DNA of 44,196 nt from Paenibacillus sp. N3.4. GTDB taxonomy: Bacteria; Bacillota; Bacilli; Paenibacillales; NBRC-103111. The stretch spans positions 1 to 44,196 of the forward strand of contig NZ_VRTT01000061.1 in NCBI RefSeq assembly GCF_008017805.1, read 5' to 3'. The position numbers and the translations under genes are program-made. The notes under the pieces are model-generated. The model ran no database searches. It was not told where the DNA came from and was given only the letters and a program-made list of their open reading frames with translations. How positions within the stretch are numbered: position 1 is the first letter of the stretch; each line of letters begins with the position of its first letter. Below, in pieces: positions 34,596 to 43,516 of this stretch.

Positions 34596-36909
34596 TTGCG
34601 GTTGATCCGGAGTCAACGATTTTACCACTTTTTGTTCTCCTACATTTTGCTTGTTGTCCTGTTGCTTGTCGCCGTAAGCAGCGTCGTGCACCGGAGCTTT
34701 TTCGAAACACTGCGCAGCGAGGTGGAGGAATCGACCGTAGCTTCTCTCGCCCAGTTTCGAGATGCCGTCGATTTGCGTGTACAGGAAATGAACCGACTCG
34801 CCTCCCAATTGTCCGCAAATCCGCAGCTGATGCCGTATACGGCAACTGACGGCGGTTACGGCTCGCTTCAAGCGGTAGCCGAGTTGGAGCAGTATTTGTC
34901 TACGAACCTGTTCATCAATGACGTTGTTCTCTATTACAAAAAAAACGGTGTTCCGAAACTTTACGCCGCCAGCGGGACGTACGATATGAACTTGTTTTTT
35001 GAAGACATTTACCGATACCGCAACTGGAGCTCCTCTGAATTCATCCGAACGGCCGATACTTTGTCCACTCCTTTCATGCGTCCGGTAGAACCGTTATCGT
35101 TCAACCGCGTCGCAGAACAACGCGTTGCTACGTACATGGCGCCGATCCCGTTGAATGCGGAAGTCCCTTATGGCGTTGCGCTGTTTCTTATCCGCGAGGA
35201 AACGCTGGCCAGTCTTGCTAAAGGCGTTCTGACCAAATCGAGCGGTATCCTGTTTATATTGAATCAAAAAGGGGAAGTTATATTTCGGCAGGAGAGTGGG
35301 GTGTCCGAGCAAACTGGGGATCGTTTGCTTGGAGAAATCCGCAAGATCAATGGACAATATGGTATTGGCCAGGTGTCAACGAACGGACGGGAGTTTTCTT
35401 TGCTAACACAACAGTCGAGCTTGCAGGATTGGTCCTACGCGGTTGCGTTGCCAAACGACCAATGGATGGGCAAGGTTTCCAACATACGAGGCATCTTTAA
35501 TACGACGGTTGTTGCCGTGTTTCTGATCGGGGTTGCGATGGCGATCGGATTCTCGATCCAACATTATCGTCCGTTGAGCAGGCTGGCCCAAATCGTATCG
35601 AGCCAGTATCGGTTGGGATTATTCCACAAATCCGGCGATGAGATCGACTACATTTCACGTGCTGTCGGCCAATTGGCGGAGGAGAAGGAGAACTTGCAGC
35701 ATCGGCTTCGCAGTCAAAGCCGGGCGCTTTCGGAACAAGTACTGATCTCCCTAATCAAAGGGAGGCTGAAAACAAAAGCAGAGATCGACGACATGCTTCA
35801 GTTTTCAAATCTGAGCCTTGACAAGCCTTATTACGCCGTTATGTTGCTAAGAATCGACGATTACGCCTCCTTCCGCAAGCAAAATTCCGGTCGGATGCAG
35901 GAACTGCTCACGTACGGCTTGATCAAGGCGGTCGAGGAGCTGTCTTTGGAGGCGGGAAGCGGCTTCGGCACAGAAATGATAGACGGTCACGGTATAGTGT
36001 TTCTCGTGAGCCTGAACGAAGGGTTCGACGATCCGGAAGTGCTTCGGGAGCTGGCCGAGAAAGCGAGATCGTTTTTCAAGCAATACTTTCGCCTTACCGT
36101 TTCGATTGGGCTCGGTGGTATTTATGATGAGGTGGCATCCATTTCCAGGTCATACGTGGAAGCAACCCATGCATCCCGGCATCGATTCGTGCAGGGCTGC
36201 GACAGAGTTTTCTCCTTTGACGAAATCGGCCCGACTCAAACGAACGATTATGTTTACCCCGTGGAATGGATCGACCTGTTGGTCAAGGGGATTAAGCAAG
36301 GTAACGTCAGTCAGGTCGAGCAAGCGGTGCGGGGCGCGTTTAGCCACATCACGGAGGCGAACATCTCTGTCGAAGCGTCGGAATGTATCTGCTTCGATAT
36401 CGTCAACAGCACCATCAAGACGGTCATCGAGCTCGAGCTTGAGCTCGCGACCGCCTTGATGAAACGCTGCAGCAACTGTTCGTACCCCGCTGCGAGACAT
36501 GGATGAGTTGGAGCATCTTGTCGTCGGCATATGTCTCAAAGTTTGCAAATATGTTACAAAGCAAAAAGAAAGTAAAAACGTCGTCCTGCTGGAAACGATG
36601 ACAGCTTACATTGAGCGTAAATACATGGATCATTCGCTCGACCTTGAAACGATCGCTGGGAAGTTTGGACTCTCCGGTTCGTATGCGACTCGGTTTTTCA
36701 AGGATCAAACGGGCTGCTCGCTTATGCGCTACATCGACTCACTCCGCATGGAGGAAGCGAAGCGATTACTAAAAACGACCGAACTGGCCCTCAAGGAAAT
36801 CATGGAAGAAGTCGGCTATGTCGATATAACGAACTTCATTCGAAAGTTCAAGAAGGTCGAAGGTGTGACGCCGATCCAGTACCGCAACCTTACCAGAGGC
36901 ACAGTATGA
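34596..36909 (+). pseudogene. YesN-like AraC-family membrane regulator, broken before the HTH
   Basis: Transcriptional activator with a membrane sensor, predicted to control the ABC operon in front of it. Residues 1-330: helix (LFSYILLVVLLLVAVSSVV), extracytoplasmic Cache-like domain, second helix (TTVVAVFLIGVAMAIGFSIQ), then a cytoplasmic linker region. The frame ends at 36506 with ..SNCSYPAARHG. The next frame (36499-36909) holds the AraC helix-turn-helix pair: DLETIAGKFGLSGSYATRFFK and ALKEIMEEVGYVDITNFIRKFKK. Between them a third frame reads DETLQQLFVPRCET, which fits the family. So two one-base losses within about 45 bases (near 36458 and 36498) break the gene. A TTG start follows GGGAGGGAGGGG. 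Confidence 0.82.
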
Positions 36910-37114
36910 TTACCGTGCTGCTGCTTCGTCACACTTCACCTAGTAAGAAATAGAATGTACAACTTAACCTCATGTGTTATGCAGTTGAAGATAAATTCTG
37001 GTAATACCTCCGGAAAGTGCTCACTTACAAGAAATATTAGAAGCACATAAACTCAATATATCAAAGAAGTATGTTTTATCAATTTAAGGCATCTCAGTAA
37101 TTAATAGATAATTG

Positions 37115-37156
37115 AAAAAAACACGATACTTAAAAATTTATATCGTGTTTTTTTTG
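37115..37156 (+). terminator. Terminator at the end of the GC-rich module
   Basis: AAAAAAACACGATA pairs with TATCGTGTTTTTTTT around a 12-base loop. It lies about 205 bases after the AraC stop, in a stretch (36910-37114) where I see no gene. The A and T tracts allow it to act on both strands. Confidence 0.8.
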
Positions 37157-37197
37157 TTTTATTCACGAAATTCTGTGACAAAACAATGGGTATCTGA

Positions 37198-37437
37198 GTA
37201 CATGCATTCTCCAGCGGACGTCGTCTGCCGAGTGAATACACACGACAGGCTACCGTCTTTCAAAGGTTACGTATCATGATGAGGGATCCGGAATTTTGGG
37301 TAACGGATAGTGTCCGACTGCAAAACCGGATTATCCGCTGGTTGGATATTAGGTTCCCCGAGTATACCTCGGTATTTAAAGACTGGACCTACAAACGTTC
37401 CTTGGCTACTATTAAAAATTTCCCCACTCTCGTTTAG
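37198..37437 (+). pseudogene. IS110-family transposase fragment
   Basis: One open frame reads GRRLPSEYTRQATVFQRLRI, MMRDPEFWVTDSVRLQNRII, RWLDIRFPEYTSVFKDWTYK and RSLATIKNFPT, then TAG. This is the central region of a common Firmicutes IS110 transposase (..RLxNRIxRxLDIxFPEYxxVFKD..), without the N-terminal DEDD or C-terminal serine-containing domains. It marks the border between a GC-rich module on the left and an AT-rich one on the right. Confidence 0.72.
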
Positions 37438-37517
37438 AATCTCGTGGGTCTGGATAATTAACTTTAGCATTTTCGGAAACTTTGAGGCTTTAGAAGGTGT
37501 TTATGGATATGGTGAGT

Positions 37518-39068
37518 TTATCTTCTGCTATAATCCTTAGGACTTACACCAGTATATTTTTTGAAAATAATAGAAAAATATGAAGGATCAGGAATTCCAA
37601 CCTCTTCAGCTACTTCATAAGTTTTCAAATCAGTAGTGCTTAATAGTTCTTTAGCCTTTTCTAAACGAACTTTATTAATAGCTTTAGTAACGGTATCACC
37701 GGTTTCCTTCTTAAATAGCCTACTTAAATAGCTACTATTAGTGTGTACATAGTCTGAAAGTATCTTTAGTGTAATGGAACTTTTATAGTTTTCATTAATA
37801 TACCTCATAGTTTTTATGATTATTAAATTATTTTGTTTTGTTATGATGGCTAGCTTTATTGAAACCTCAGAAGCTAGTTCAACTATTAGCTGGGAAAGTT
37901 TTAAAGCTGAAGTACAAGCTACTATTTGTTTATATATAGGTTGTTCCTCCTTTGTGAAGCTGGAAAAACTTAAATTATAATTTGAAAGCAAAGCTTGGAA
38001 AGCAAAACAAAGATTGATGCCCATATTTTTTATATAGTCTATAGGCTGCTTAGTAGCTCTTAGCTTTTCAAATAGTTCAGAAATAAGTCTAGAAAACTCT
38101 GGTCCATTTCCTACTTTAATCTCATCTAGGATATTCTCTATAGAAGTATTTGTTGAAAATTTTTCTTCATGGCACAAGGAATTGACATAGTTTGAATATA
38201 TACAAAGGCTATTTTCAGTTTTGTTATAAAACCTAGAAGAAAGAGAGATACTAGTTTCTTCATAAGCTGTTTTAAGCTCCATAATATTTAAGTGAGGGTT
38301 ACTAATTCCAATAGAAATAGGGGCGCTTATAAAGCCTTCTAGAGTTCTAAGAATTTCTGAACATAGCTCAAATAGGAGATAGGAATTTTCATCCTTAAAA
38401 GAGATTAGGGTACCTAACTGGCTTTCCTTCAAGCAGACAGTATAAAAAGTATAGTCCTTGAAAACTAAGCTAATCAGCTGTTTTATATCTTCAACATTTG
38501 TATTATGGATTTCAAATAAAAGTACATAATAGGAAGTTAAATTTAATTCGAGCTCGTTAGCTTTGTCAGCAATAGCGCTGTTTGTTTTTATTACTCCATC
38601 AAAGACATCCTTAATAAATTTTTCTCTTAAAGCTTCTGAGTAATCAATAATTTTATTTTTAAGCAAGCTAAGGCTATAATCTACTTCTACTGCAGCAAGC
38701 AGCTGTGCCTTAGCTTTTGTTACTGCAGCAATCAGTTGCACCGGTTCTGTTGGCTTAAGGACAAAGTCTACTACATTATATTTAAGGGCAGCTTGAGCAT
38801 AGGAGAAGTCAGTATAACCTGTTAAAATTATGACCTTTATCGGCAGAACCTTTTCGTGAATATATTTTGCTAATTCTATTCCATTCATTCCAGGCATTTT
38901 AACATCTGTAACTATTATTTCAGGAGCTAGCTCTTGGATTTTTTCTATAGCCTCTAACCCATTAATTGCCTCTCCAACTACTTCACAGTCTGCAGAAGCC
39001 CATGCTACAAAATTAACTAAACCAAGTCTGATAGCACGTTCATCATCTACAATTAATACCTTATGCAT
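37518..39068 (-). CDS. YesN-type response regulator (REC + AraC HTH)
   Basis: 516-residue two-component regulator. The N-terminal receiver reads MHKVLIVDDERAIRLGL, with phospho-acceptor Asp in IIVTDVKMPGMNG and the conserved Lys in VDFVLKPTEP. A ~270-residue middle region of unknown fold follows, then a C-terminal AraC-type double helix-turn-helix: ITLKILSDYVHTNSSYLSRLF and KTYEVAEEVGIPDPSYFSIIFKK, ending in GVSPKDYSRR. Its start overlaps the end of the kinase by eight bases. It is transcribed away from a sugar ABC operon, which it probably activates. Strongly AT-rich with many AGG/ATA/CTA codons, unlike genes to the left of 37 kb. Confidence 0.93.
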   Translation of the reverse strand: MHKVLIVDDERAIRLGLVNFVAWASADCEVVGEAINGLEAIEKIQELAPEIIVTDVKMPGMNGIELAKYIHEKVLPIKVIILTGYTDFSYAQAALKYNVVDFVLKPTEPVQLIAAVTKAKAQLLAAVEVDYSLSLLKNKIIDYSEALREKFIKDVFDGVIKTNSAIADKANELELNLTSYYVLLFEIHNTNVEDIKQLISLVFKDYTFYTVCLKESQLGTLISFKDENSYLLFELCSEILRTLEGFISAPISIGISNPHLNIMELKTAYEETSISLSSRFYNKTENSLCIYSNYVNSLCHEEKFSTNTSIENILDEIKVGNGPEFSRLISELFEKLRATKQPIDYIKNMGINLCFAFQALLSNYNLSFSSFTKEEQPIYKQIVACTSALKLSQLIVELASEVSIKLAIITKQNNLIIIKTMRYINENYKSSITLKILSDYVHTNSSYLSRLFKKETGDTVTKAINKVRLEKAKELLSTTDLKTYEVAEEVGIPDPSYFSIIFKKYTGVSPKDYSRR

Positions 39069-40803
39069 TATTAAGTTCTCCTTTATCTAATGGAATTCTA
39101 ACTATGACTTCAGTTCCTTTACCTAATTCACTGGTGATATTTATTCCATAGTTTTCACCATACAAAAGCTGTATCCGTTTATTTGAGTTATATAATCCTA
39201 TACTTACATGTTTTTCACTTTTTAAGGTAGTAAGCTTATTTGTTTCAAAACCAGCTCCATTATCCAGTATTTCAATTTGTATTCCCTCAGAATAGAACCT
39301 AAAGCTAATAGTAAGCAAGCCCTTGCTAAGTTTCTCTTCAAGCCCGTGGATTATTGCATTTTCTACTAAGGGCTGAATACAAAGCTTAGGAAGATAGTAG
39401 GATAAAATGGAACTGTCATCTACATTAACCTTACTTTCAAACCTATCTTTGAAGCGGCTATGTTGGATGGAAAGGTAAAATTGTATATATTGGAGCTCTT
39501 CTTCTATGGTTATTTTTTCCTTGCCACTAAGGGAAAGGTTAGCGCGCAAAAAGGACGCTAAGGGGGAGATAATTTCGTTTATTTCTTTATTTTCTGTGGC
39601 TCTAGCATGCCAGCTAATGGTATCTAGTACGTTAAAGAGAAAATGAGGATTTATTTGCGCTTGTAAGGACATTAATTCAGCTTTCGTTAAAAGTAATTGC
39701 TTTATATATACATCATTTATAAGATACTGAATTTCATCTGTCATTTTATTAAAGGTTTCTGATAATTGCCTAAGCTCTAAAGCTTTATAACTAGGCATTT
39801 TAGTTGCATAGTTTCCTTTTCTAATATGATTTATATTCTTCATTAAATCCTTAATAGGTTTGGAGATTTTAGCTGAAAGCAAAATAGTAAGCACTAAGAA
39901 TAGTAGTAGAATTAGAGCGATTACTTCAATATATCTTAAAAGATCCTCTGAAAACTTAGAAAATACCTGCTTTTTAGAGACAGAGATACTGGAGATAAAG
40001 TTATATTTTTCTATTGGTTTAGCCATGGTCAAATAAATTTCTCCCTTACTAGTTACTTCCTTTAATTCAGTAGAAGAGCCCTCGTCTAGGTTAGCATTTA
40101 TTTTCTTGCCTAGCATACTAGTGTCGGTATGAAGCAAAACTTCCTTGTTTTTATTAACAAGGATGGCTTGGGCACCTTTATATTGAGTAATATCTTTAAA
40201 GTTTTTCGATAGAATTTGCACATCTATGGCAAAAATAATTGTGCCAATATGCTCTAAAGAGTATTCACTTTTCATGTTTTTAACTAAGTAAAGGGTTTCA
40301 TCTTTTTCAGTAGGGGGTATTATTTGAGTTGCCTCAAGCTGTAAGGAGCTTTCCTGGTAAGCCCTTACATTATGTTGAAGAGAAACCTCCGTAGTTAAAC
40401 TATTATGTTCAATGTGGTAATGGGCGTTTTTACTATCAAATATATATACAGATTTTATTAGCTGTGCATCCCACAAGTAGTTATAGATAAGTAAATAAGA
40501 CAATTGTTTTTCGATATTGGTTTTTTGCATGGCTTGATGAACTTCCTCAAAGTTTGGAGATTCTTTATCTAAATTATCTCTAATTAAAGGGTTGGACATG
40601 AAAAATAGTAAGGTTGAATCTATAGTATCAAATTGCGCTTTCAGATTATTATTGGTTTGATTTAAAATCTGAGAAAGTTCCCTTTCTGCATTAGATCTTA
40701 GGGTATTTGACATCGTAAAATAAAAATACCCACCAGTTACAGAGGTAATAAGTATTACAATAAAGGTTATAAGAAGAAAAAGCTTAAATCTAATAGTATT
40801 CAT
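39061..40803 (-). CDS. YesM-type sensor histidine kinase
   Basis: Membrane kinase partner of the adjacent YesN-type regulator, about 580 residues. Helix 1 (FKLFLLITFIVILITSVTGG), a ~260-residue extracellular sensor, helix 2 (YIEVIALILLLFLVLTILLS), HAMP (KISKPIKDLMKNINHIRKGNY), then the LytS/YesM-type core: QAQINPHFLFNVLDTISW with the phospho-His, LCIQPLVENAIIHGLE (N box), ILDNGAGF, and SIGLYNSNKRIQLLYG. The ATG at 40803 follows GAGGTG; upstream in-frame starts at 40842 and 40854 (TTG) are possible. These pairs commonly sense extracellular sugars, often together with the binding protein encoded divergently here. Confidence 0.93.
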   Translation of the reverse strand: MNTIRFKLFLLITFIVILITSVTGGYFYFTMSNTLRSNAERELSQILNQTNNNLKAQFDTIDSTLLFFMSNPLIRDNLDKESPNFEEVHQAMQKTNIEKQLSYLLIYNYLWDAQLIKSVYIFDSKNAHYHIEHNSLTTEVSLQHNVRAYQESSLQLEATQIIPPTEKDETLYLVKNMKSEYSLEHIGTIIFAIDVQILSKNFKDITQYKGAQAILVNKNKEVLLHTDTSMLGKKINANLDEGSSTELKEVTSKGEIYLTMAKPIEKYNFISSISVSKKQVFSKFSEDLLRYIEVIALILLLFLVLTILLSAKISKPIKDLMKNINHIRKGNYATKMPSYKALELRQLSETFNKMTDEIQYLINDVYIKQLLLTKAELMSLQAQINPHFLFNVLDTISWHARATENKEINEIISPLASFLRANLSLSGKEKITIEEELQYIQFYLSIQHSRFKDRFESKVNVDDSSILSYYLPKLCIQPLVENAIIHGLEEKLSKGLLTISFRFYSEGIQIEILDNGAGFETNKLTTLKSEKHVSIGLYNSNKRIQLLYGENYGINITSELGKGTEVIVRIPLDKGELNNA

Positions 40804-40989
40804 AACAGCACCTCGCATAAGGAATGCATAGTAATTCGACATAGCTTTTACCAATCCTTTTTCCTTATAAATAGGGTAAAATTAATAAAAGAAAGTAAAA
40901 ATAAAAAAATTTTTTATTTGTAAGTAAAGGTCTACTGAATTTTCAAAAAACTAGGCAATAAAAGTAAAAGTTTAAAACATTTTACTCAA

Positions 40990-41018
40990 TTAACTTAAGG
41001 CTTAAAATTTTCTATAAT
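40990..41018 (+). promoter_or_regulatory. Promoter of the AT-rich sugar ABC operon
   Basis: TTAACT (40990-40995), 17 bases, then a perfect TATAAT (41013-41018). Transcription would begin near 41025, so the decayed signal-peptide copy at 41027-41157 would lie in the 5' untranslated leader of the binding-protein gene. Confidence 0.6.
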
Positions 41019-41026
41019 AAACTCAA

Positions 41027-41157
41027 CTTGAAAATATAGGGGGATACAGATAAAACAAACCAGAAAAAGAATCTTAGCAGCATTGGTTTGCTGAGCAATG
41101 ACATTAAACTTAAGGGGTTGTTACGCAAAAGACGGACAGCGCTTTCATTTGTACAGC
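41027..41157 (+). repeat. Decayed tandem copy of the binding-protein gene start
   Basis: About 130 bases repeat the ribosome-binding and signal-peptide region of the gene at 41231 (41208-41338), offset by 181 bases. Both begin CTTGAAAATATAGG / ACTGAAAATATAGG and carry AGAATCTTAG, ATTGGTTTG / AATGGTTTG, and TTAA.GGGTTGT. In the left copy the ATG is ATA and a TGA interrupts the signal peptide (..LAALVC-stop-AMTLNLRGC), so it is dead. Between the copies, CTCAG/CTGAG and GGTTCT/AGAACC (41165-41205) can form a two-tier hairpin. Confidence 0.8.
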
Positions 41158-41230
41158 GCTTATCCTCAGAAAATGAATAATGGTTCTGGTTGGCGAGAAC
41201 CTGAGACTGAAAATATAGGAGGAAATATAA

Positions 41231-42558
41231 ATGAAACAAACGACAAAGAGAATCTTAGTAGCAATGGTTTGCGGTGTAATGACACTAAACTTAATGGGTT
41301 GTAACACTAAAACGGAAAGTGCTTCCACTAGTACAGCTACTAGCACAAAAAAACAACCTGTAACCCTTAAAATAGCTACTTATTGGGTAGGTACTTTACC
41401 AGAGGCAGCTTTCTTTAAAAAATTAGTAGAGGAATTTCCAAAATCAAAATTGGGAGAGGGAGTAACCCTTGAAGTAGAAGAAATACCAGGAGCGGATGCT
41501 TATGCTCAGAAGATGAAGCTGCTAATTTCATCAGGAGACCTTCCAGATATAATTCAAGCCACGGGTGCTAATTACTTAGATTTAGCTGTAAAATCAGGAA
41601 AAGTAACGGATTTGACACCTTACTTTAATGCAGATGAAGACTGGAAGGGTTTATTTGACCAAAAGTCATTAGATTATAACTCTAGAGATGGCAAGATTTA
41701 CGGAGTTCCTTATACTAAGGAAGTTGGTACTATGTACTATAATAAAGAATTGTTTAAAAAAGCAGGTATAGCAGAATTCCCCAAAACCTGGGATGAGTTT
41801 TTTATAGTTTGTGAAAAGCTTAAAGCAGCTAATATTACTCCAATTGCCTTGGATACCGCAGAGTATGGATGGTTCACTTCCTTAATGCTTTGCTCCATGA
41901 TTGGCACTAGTGGAACAAATGGTAACAAGTGGATGAATACGGCCTTTCCTAAAGACTATACTTCTCCAGAAGTAATTAGTGCGTTTGCAAACATTCAAAA
42001 ACTGTTCAAAAACTATACAACTAAAGATGCAGTAGGTGGAAACTGGGTAGTTCCTACAAATCACTTTGAAAAAGGTGAGGTGGCTATGATTGCCAATGGA
42101 CCATGATGGTACCAGATTTTAAAGATACTACAAAGGTGGAAGCTGGTTTCTACGATAAAGTTGCAGTTGCACCCTTCCCAGGTGAAGGTATAATTTCAGT
42201 TCCACAGTTTGGTGAAATGATAGGTGCTAAGGACAAAGCCAAAATAGAGGCGGCTATAAACTTTGAAAAATTCAAGACCTCTATGGAAAATCAAATAGAA
42301 TACATGAAAATCACTGGAAATATTTATGAGTCGCCAAAGATTCCAGCACCGACTAATATCATAAAAGACAATCCATTACTAGGGGATATTATTGATCTTA
42401 GCAGCAAGATAAAAACAACCTATGGAGAAAACCAAGCTTTATGGTATCCAAACACTTTAGACGCATTAAGTAATCTGCTTCCAGACCTTGCTTTCGGAAA
42501 GTTAACGCCTGAGGATATGGCAAATAAAATCACAGAAGTAGCTCGAAAAAATAAATAA
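41231..42558 (+). CDS. CUT1 sugar-binding lipoprotein, frameshifted near its middle
   Basis: Extracellular solute-binding lipoprotein, about 440 residues when joined. The N-terminus is a clean lipoprotein signal (KRILVAMVCGVMTLNLMGC, lipobox LMGC). The mature part shows IATYWVGTLPEAAFFKKLV, YNSRDGKIYGVPYTKEVGTM, YYNKELFKKAGI and PKTWDEFF, typical of the family. The frame stops at 42106 after ..VAMIANGP; one extra G in CCATGATGG would give NGPWMVPDF and continue through ISVPQFGEMIGAKDK to TAA at 42558. The two frames cover the whole protein, so this is a single-base loss. AGGAGG sits before the ATG. The gene lies divergently to the YesM/YesN-like pair. Confidence 0.85.
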
Positions 42559-42574
42559 TATGAATTTAAATAAG

Positions 42575-42609
42575 GATAAATCCTCATGGAATGTGGGGAT
42601 TTATCTTTT
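42575..42609 (+). terminator. Attenuating hairpin between binding protein and permease
   Basis: GATAAATCC (42575-42583) and GGATTTATC (42597-42605) form a perfect 9-base-pair stem followed by TTTTA. Weak terminators at this place commonly lower permease output relative to the binding protein. It also argues against a permease start at 42560, upstream of the hairpin. Confidence 0.65.
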
Positions 42610-42625
42610 AGAGGGAAGGATTTAT

Positions 42626-43501
42626 GTGGTTAAAAATAAAAATTTTTGGGTGATTGCTTTTATAGCTCCCACAGTATTGCTTTTTACTATAATTTTTGCT
42701 CTCCCATTAGTAACTGTATTTGTTACAGCCTTTTGTAATTACACGCCTTTTCAAAGCCCTGTATTTGCAGGTATAGATAATTTCAAAACTTTGTTTATAA
42801 ACAATAGCGACTTCTGGAAGGCCATAAGTAACACTACAATTTGGATCCTGCTTCAAACCACCCTATCTATTTCATTCGGAATATTAGTGGCACTTTTACT
42901 TTACAGAAAGCCTTTTGGCTGGAAATTTGTAAGAGCTTCTTACATGATTCCCAATATTATACCTACTGCAGCTACAGGCCTAATGTTTTATCTATTACAA
43001 AATCCAGATTTAGGCATTGTAAAAAGTATTTTTGTAGCCTTAGGCAAGGGAGATTTAACTCCAAACCTATTTGGCAATAGCAGCTATACTTTTATAACGG
43101 TTACCTGTACTTGGATCTTCTATTCAGCCTTTAATACAATACTAATCATGTCCGAAATAGGTACCATACCTACGGAGGTTTTTGAATCTGCAAAAGTGGA
43201 TGGGGCCAGCCGCTTTCAGGTAGATTTATTTATAACCTTACCAATGTTAAGAAATATATTAACTACCTGCGTTATTTTGGCTGCTGTTAGTATGATATCT
43301 CAATTTGATATTTTATATATAACTACCAAGGGTGGGCCAGATAATACCACTTTAAATTTACCAATTTACCTCTTTAAAACTGCAAACTTAGAAATGAATT
43401 ATGGCTTGGCTAATGCTATAGGTGTCGTTCAAATTATCTTTGGCTTATTTTTAGTATTCTCTATTGGTAAAATATTTAAATTCGGTAAAAAAAATGAATA
43501 G
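42626..43501 (+). CDS. MalF-type sugar ABC permease
   Basis: CUT1 permease, 292 residues from GTG at 42626 (preceded by GAGGGAAGG); an earlier open ATG at 42560 overlaps the attenuator hairpin and is less likely. Hydrophobic helices begin FWVIAFIAPTVLLFTIIFAL, and the loop with NYTPFQSPVFAGIDNFKTLF is typical. The EAA loop is FESAKVDGASRFQVDLFITLP, followed by ITTKGGPDNTTLNLPIYLF. It forms a heterodimer with the next permease. As in the LplB-type operon, no ATPase is encoded nearby. Confidence 0.92.
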   Translation: MVKNKNFWVIAFIAPTVLLFTIIFALPLVTVFVTAFCNYTPFQSPVFAGIDNFKTLFINNSDFWKAISNTTIWILLQTTLSISFGILVALLLYRKPFGWKFVRASYMIPNIIPTAATGLMFYLLQNPDLGIVKSIFVALGKGDLTPNLFGNSSYTFITVTCTWIFYSAFNTILIMSEIGTIPTEVFESAKVDGASRFQVDLFITLPMLRNILTTCVILAAVSMISQFDILYITTKGGPDNTTLNLPIYLFKTANLEMNYGLANAIGVVQIIFGLFLVFSIGKIFKFGKKNE

Positions 43502-43516
43502 AAGGGAGGGCTAAAA

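Noticed and set aside
33061..36548. Several long antisense and alternative frames in the GC-rich module
   Set aside because: High-GC coding regions readily give open shadow frames; none has a start signal or recognisable motif.
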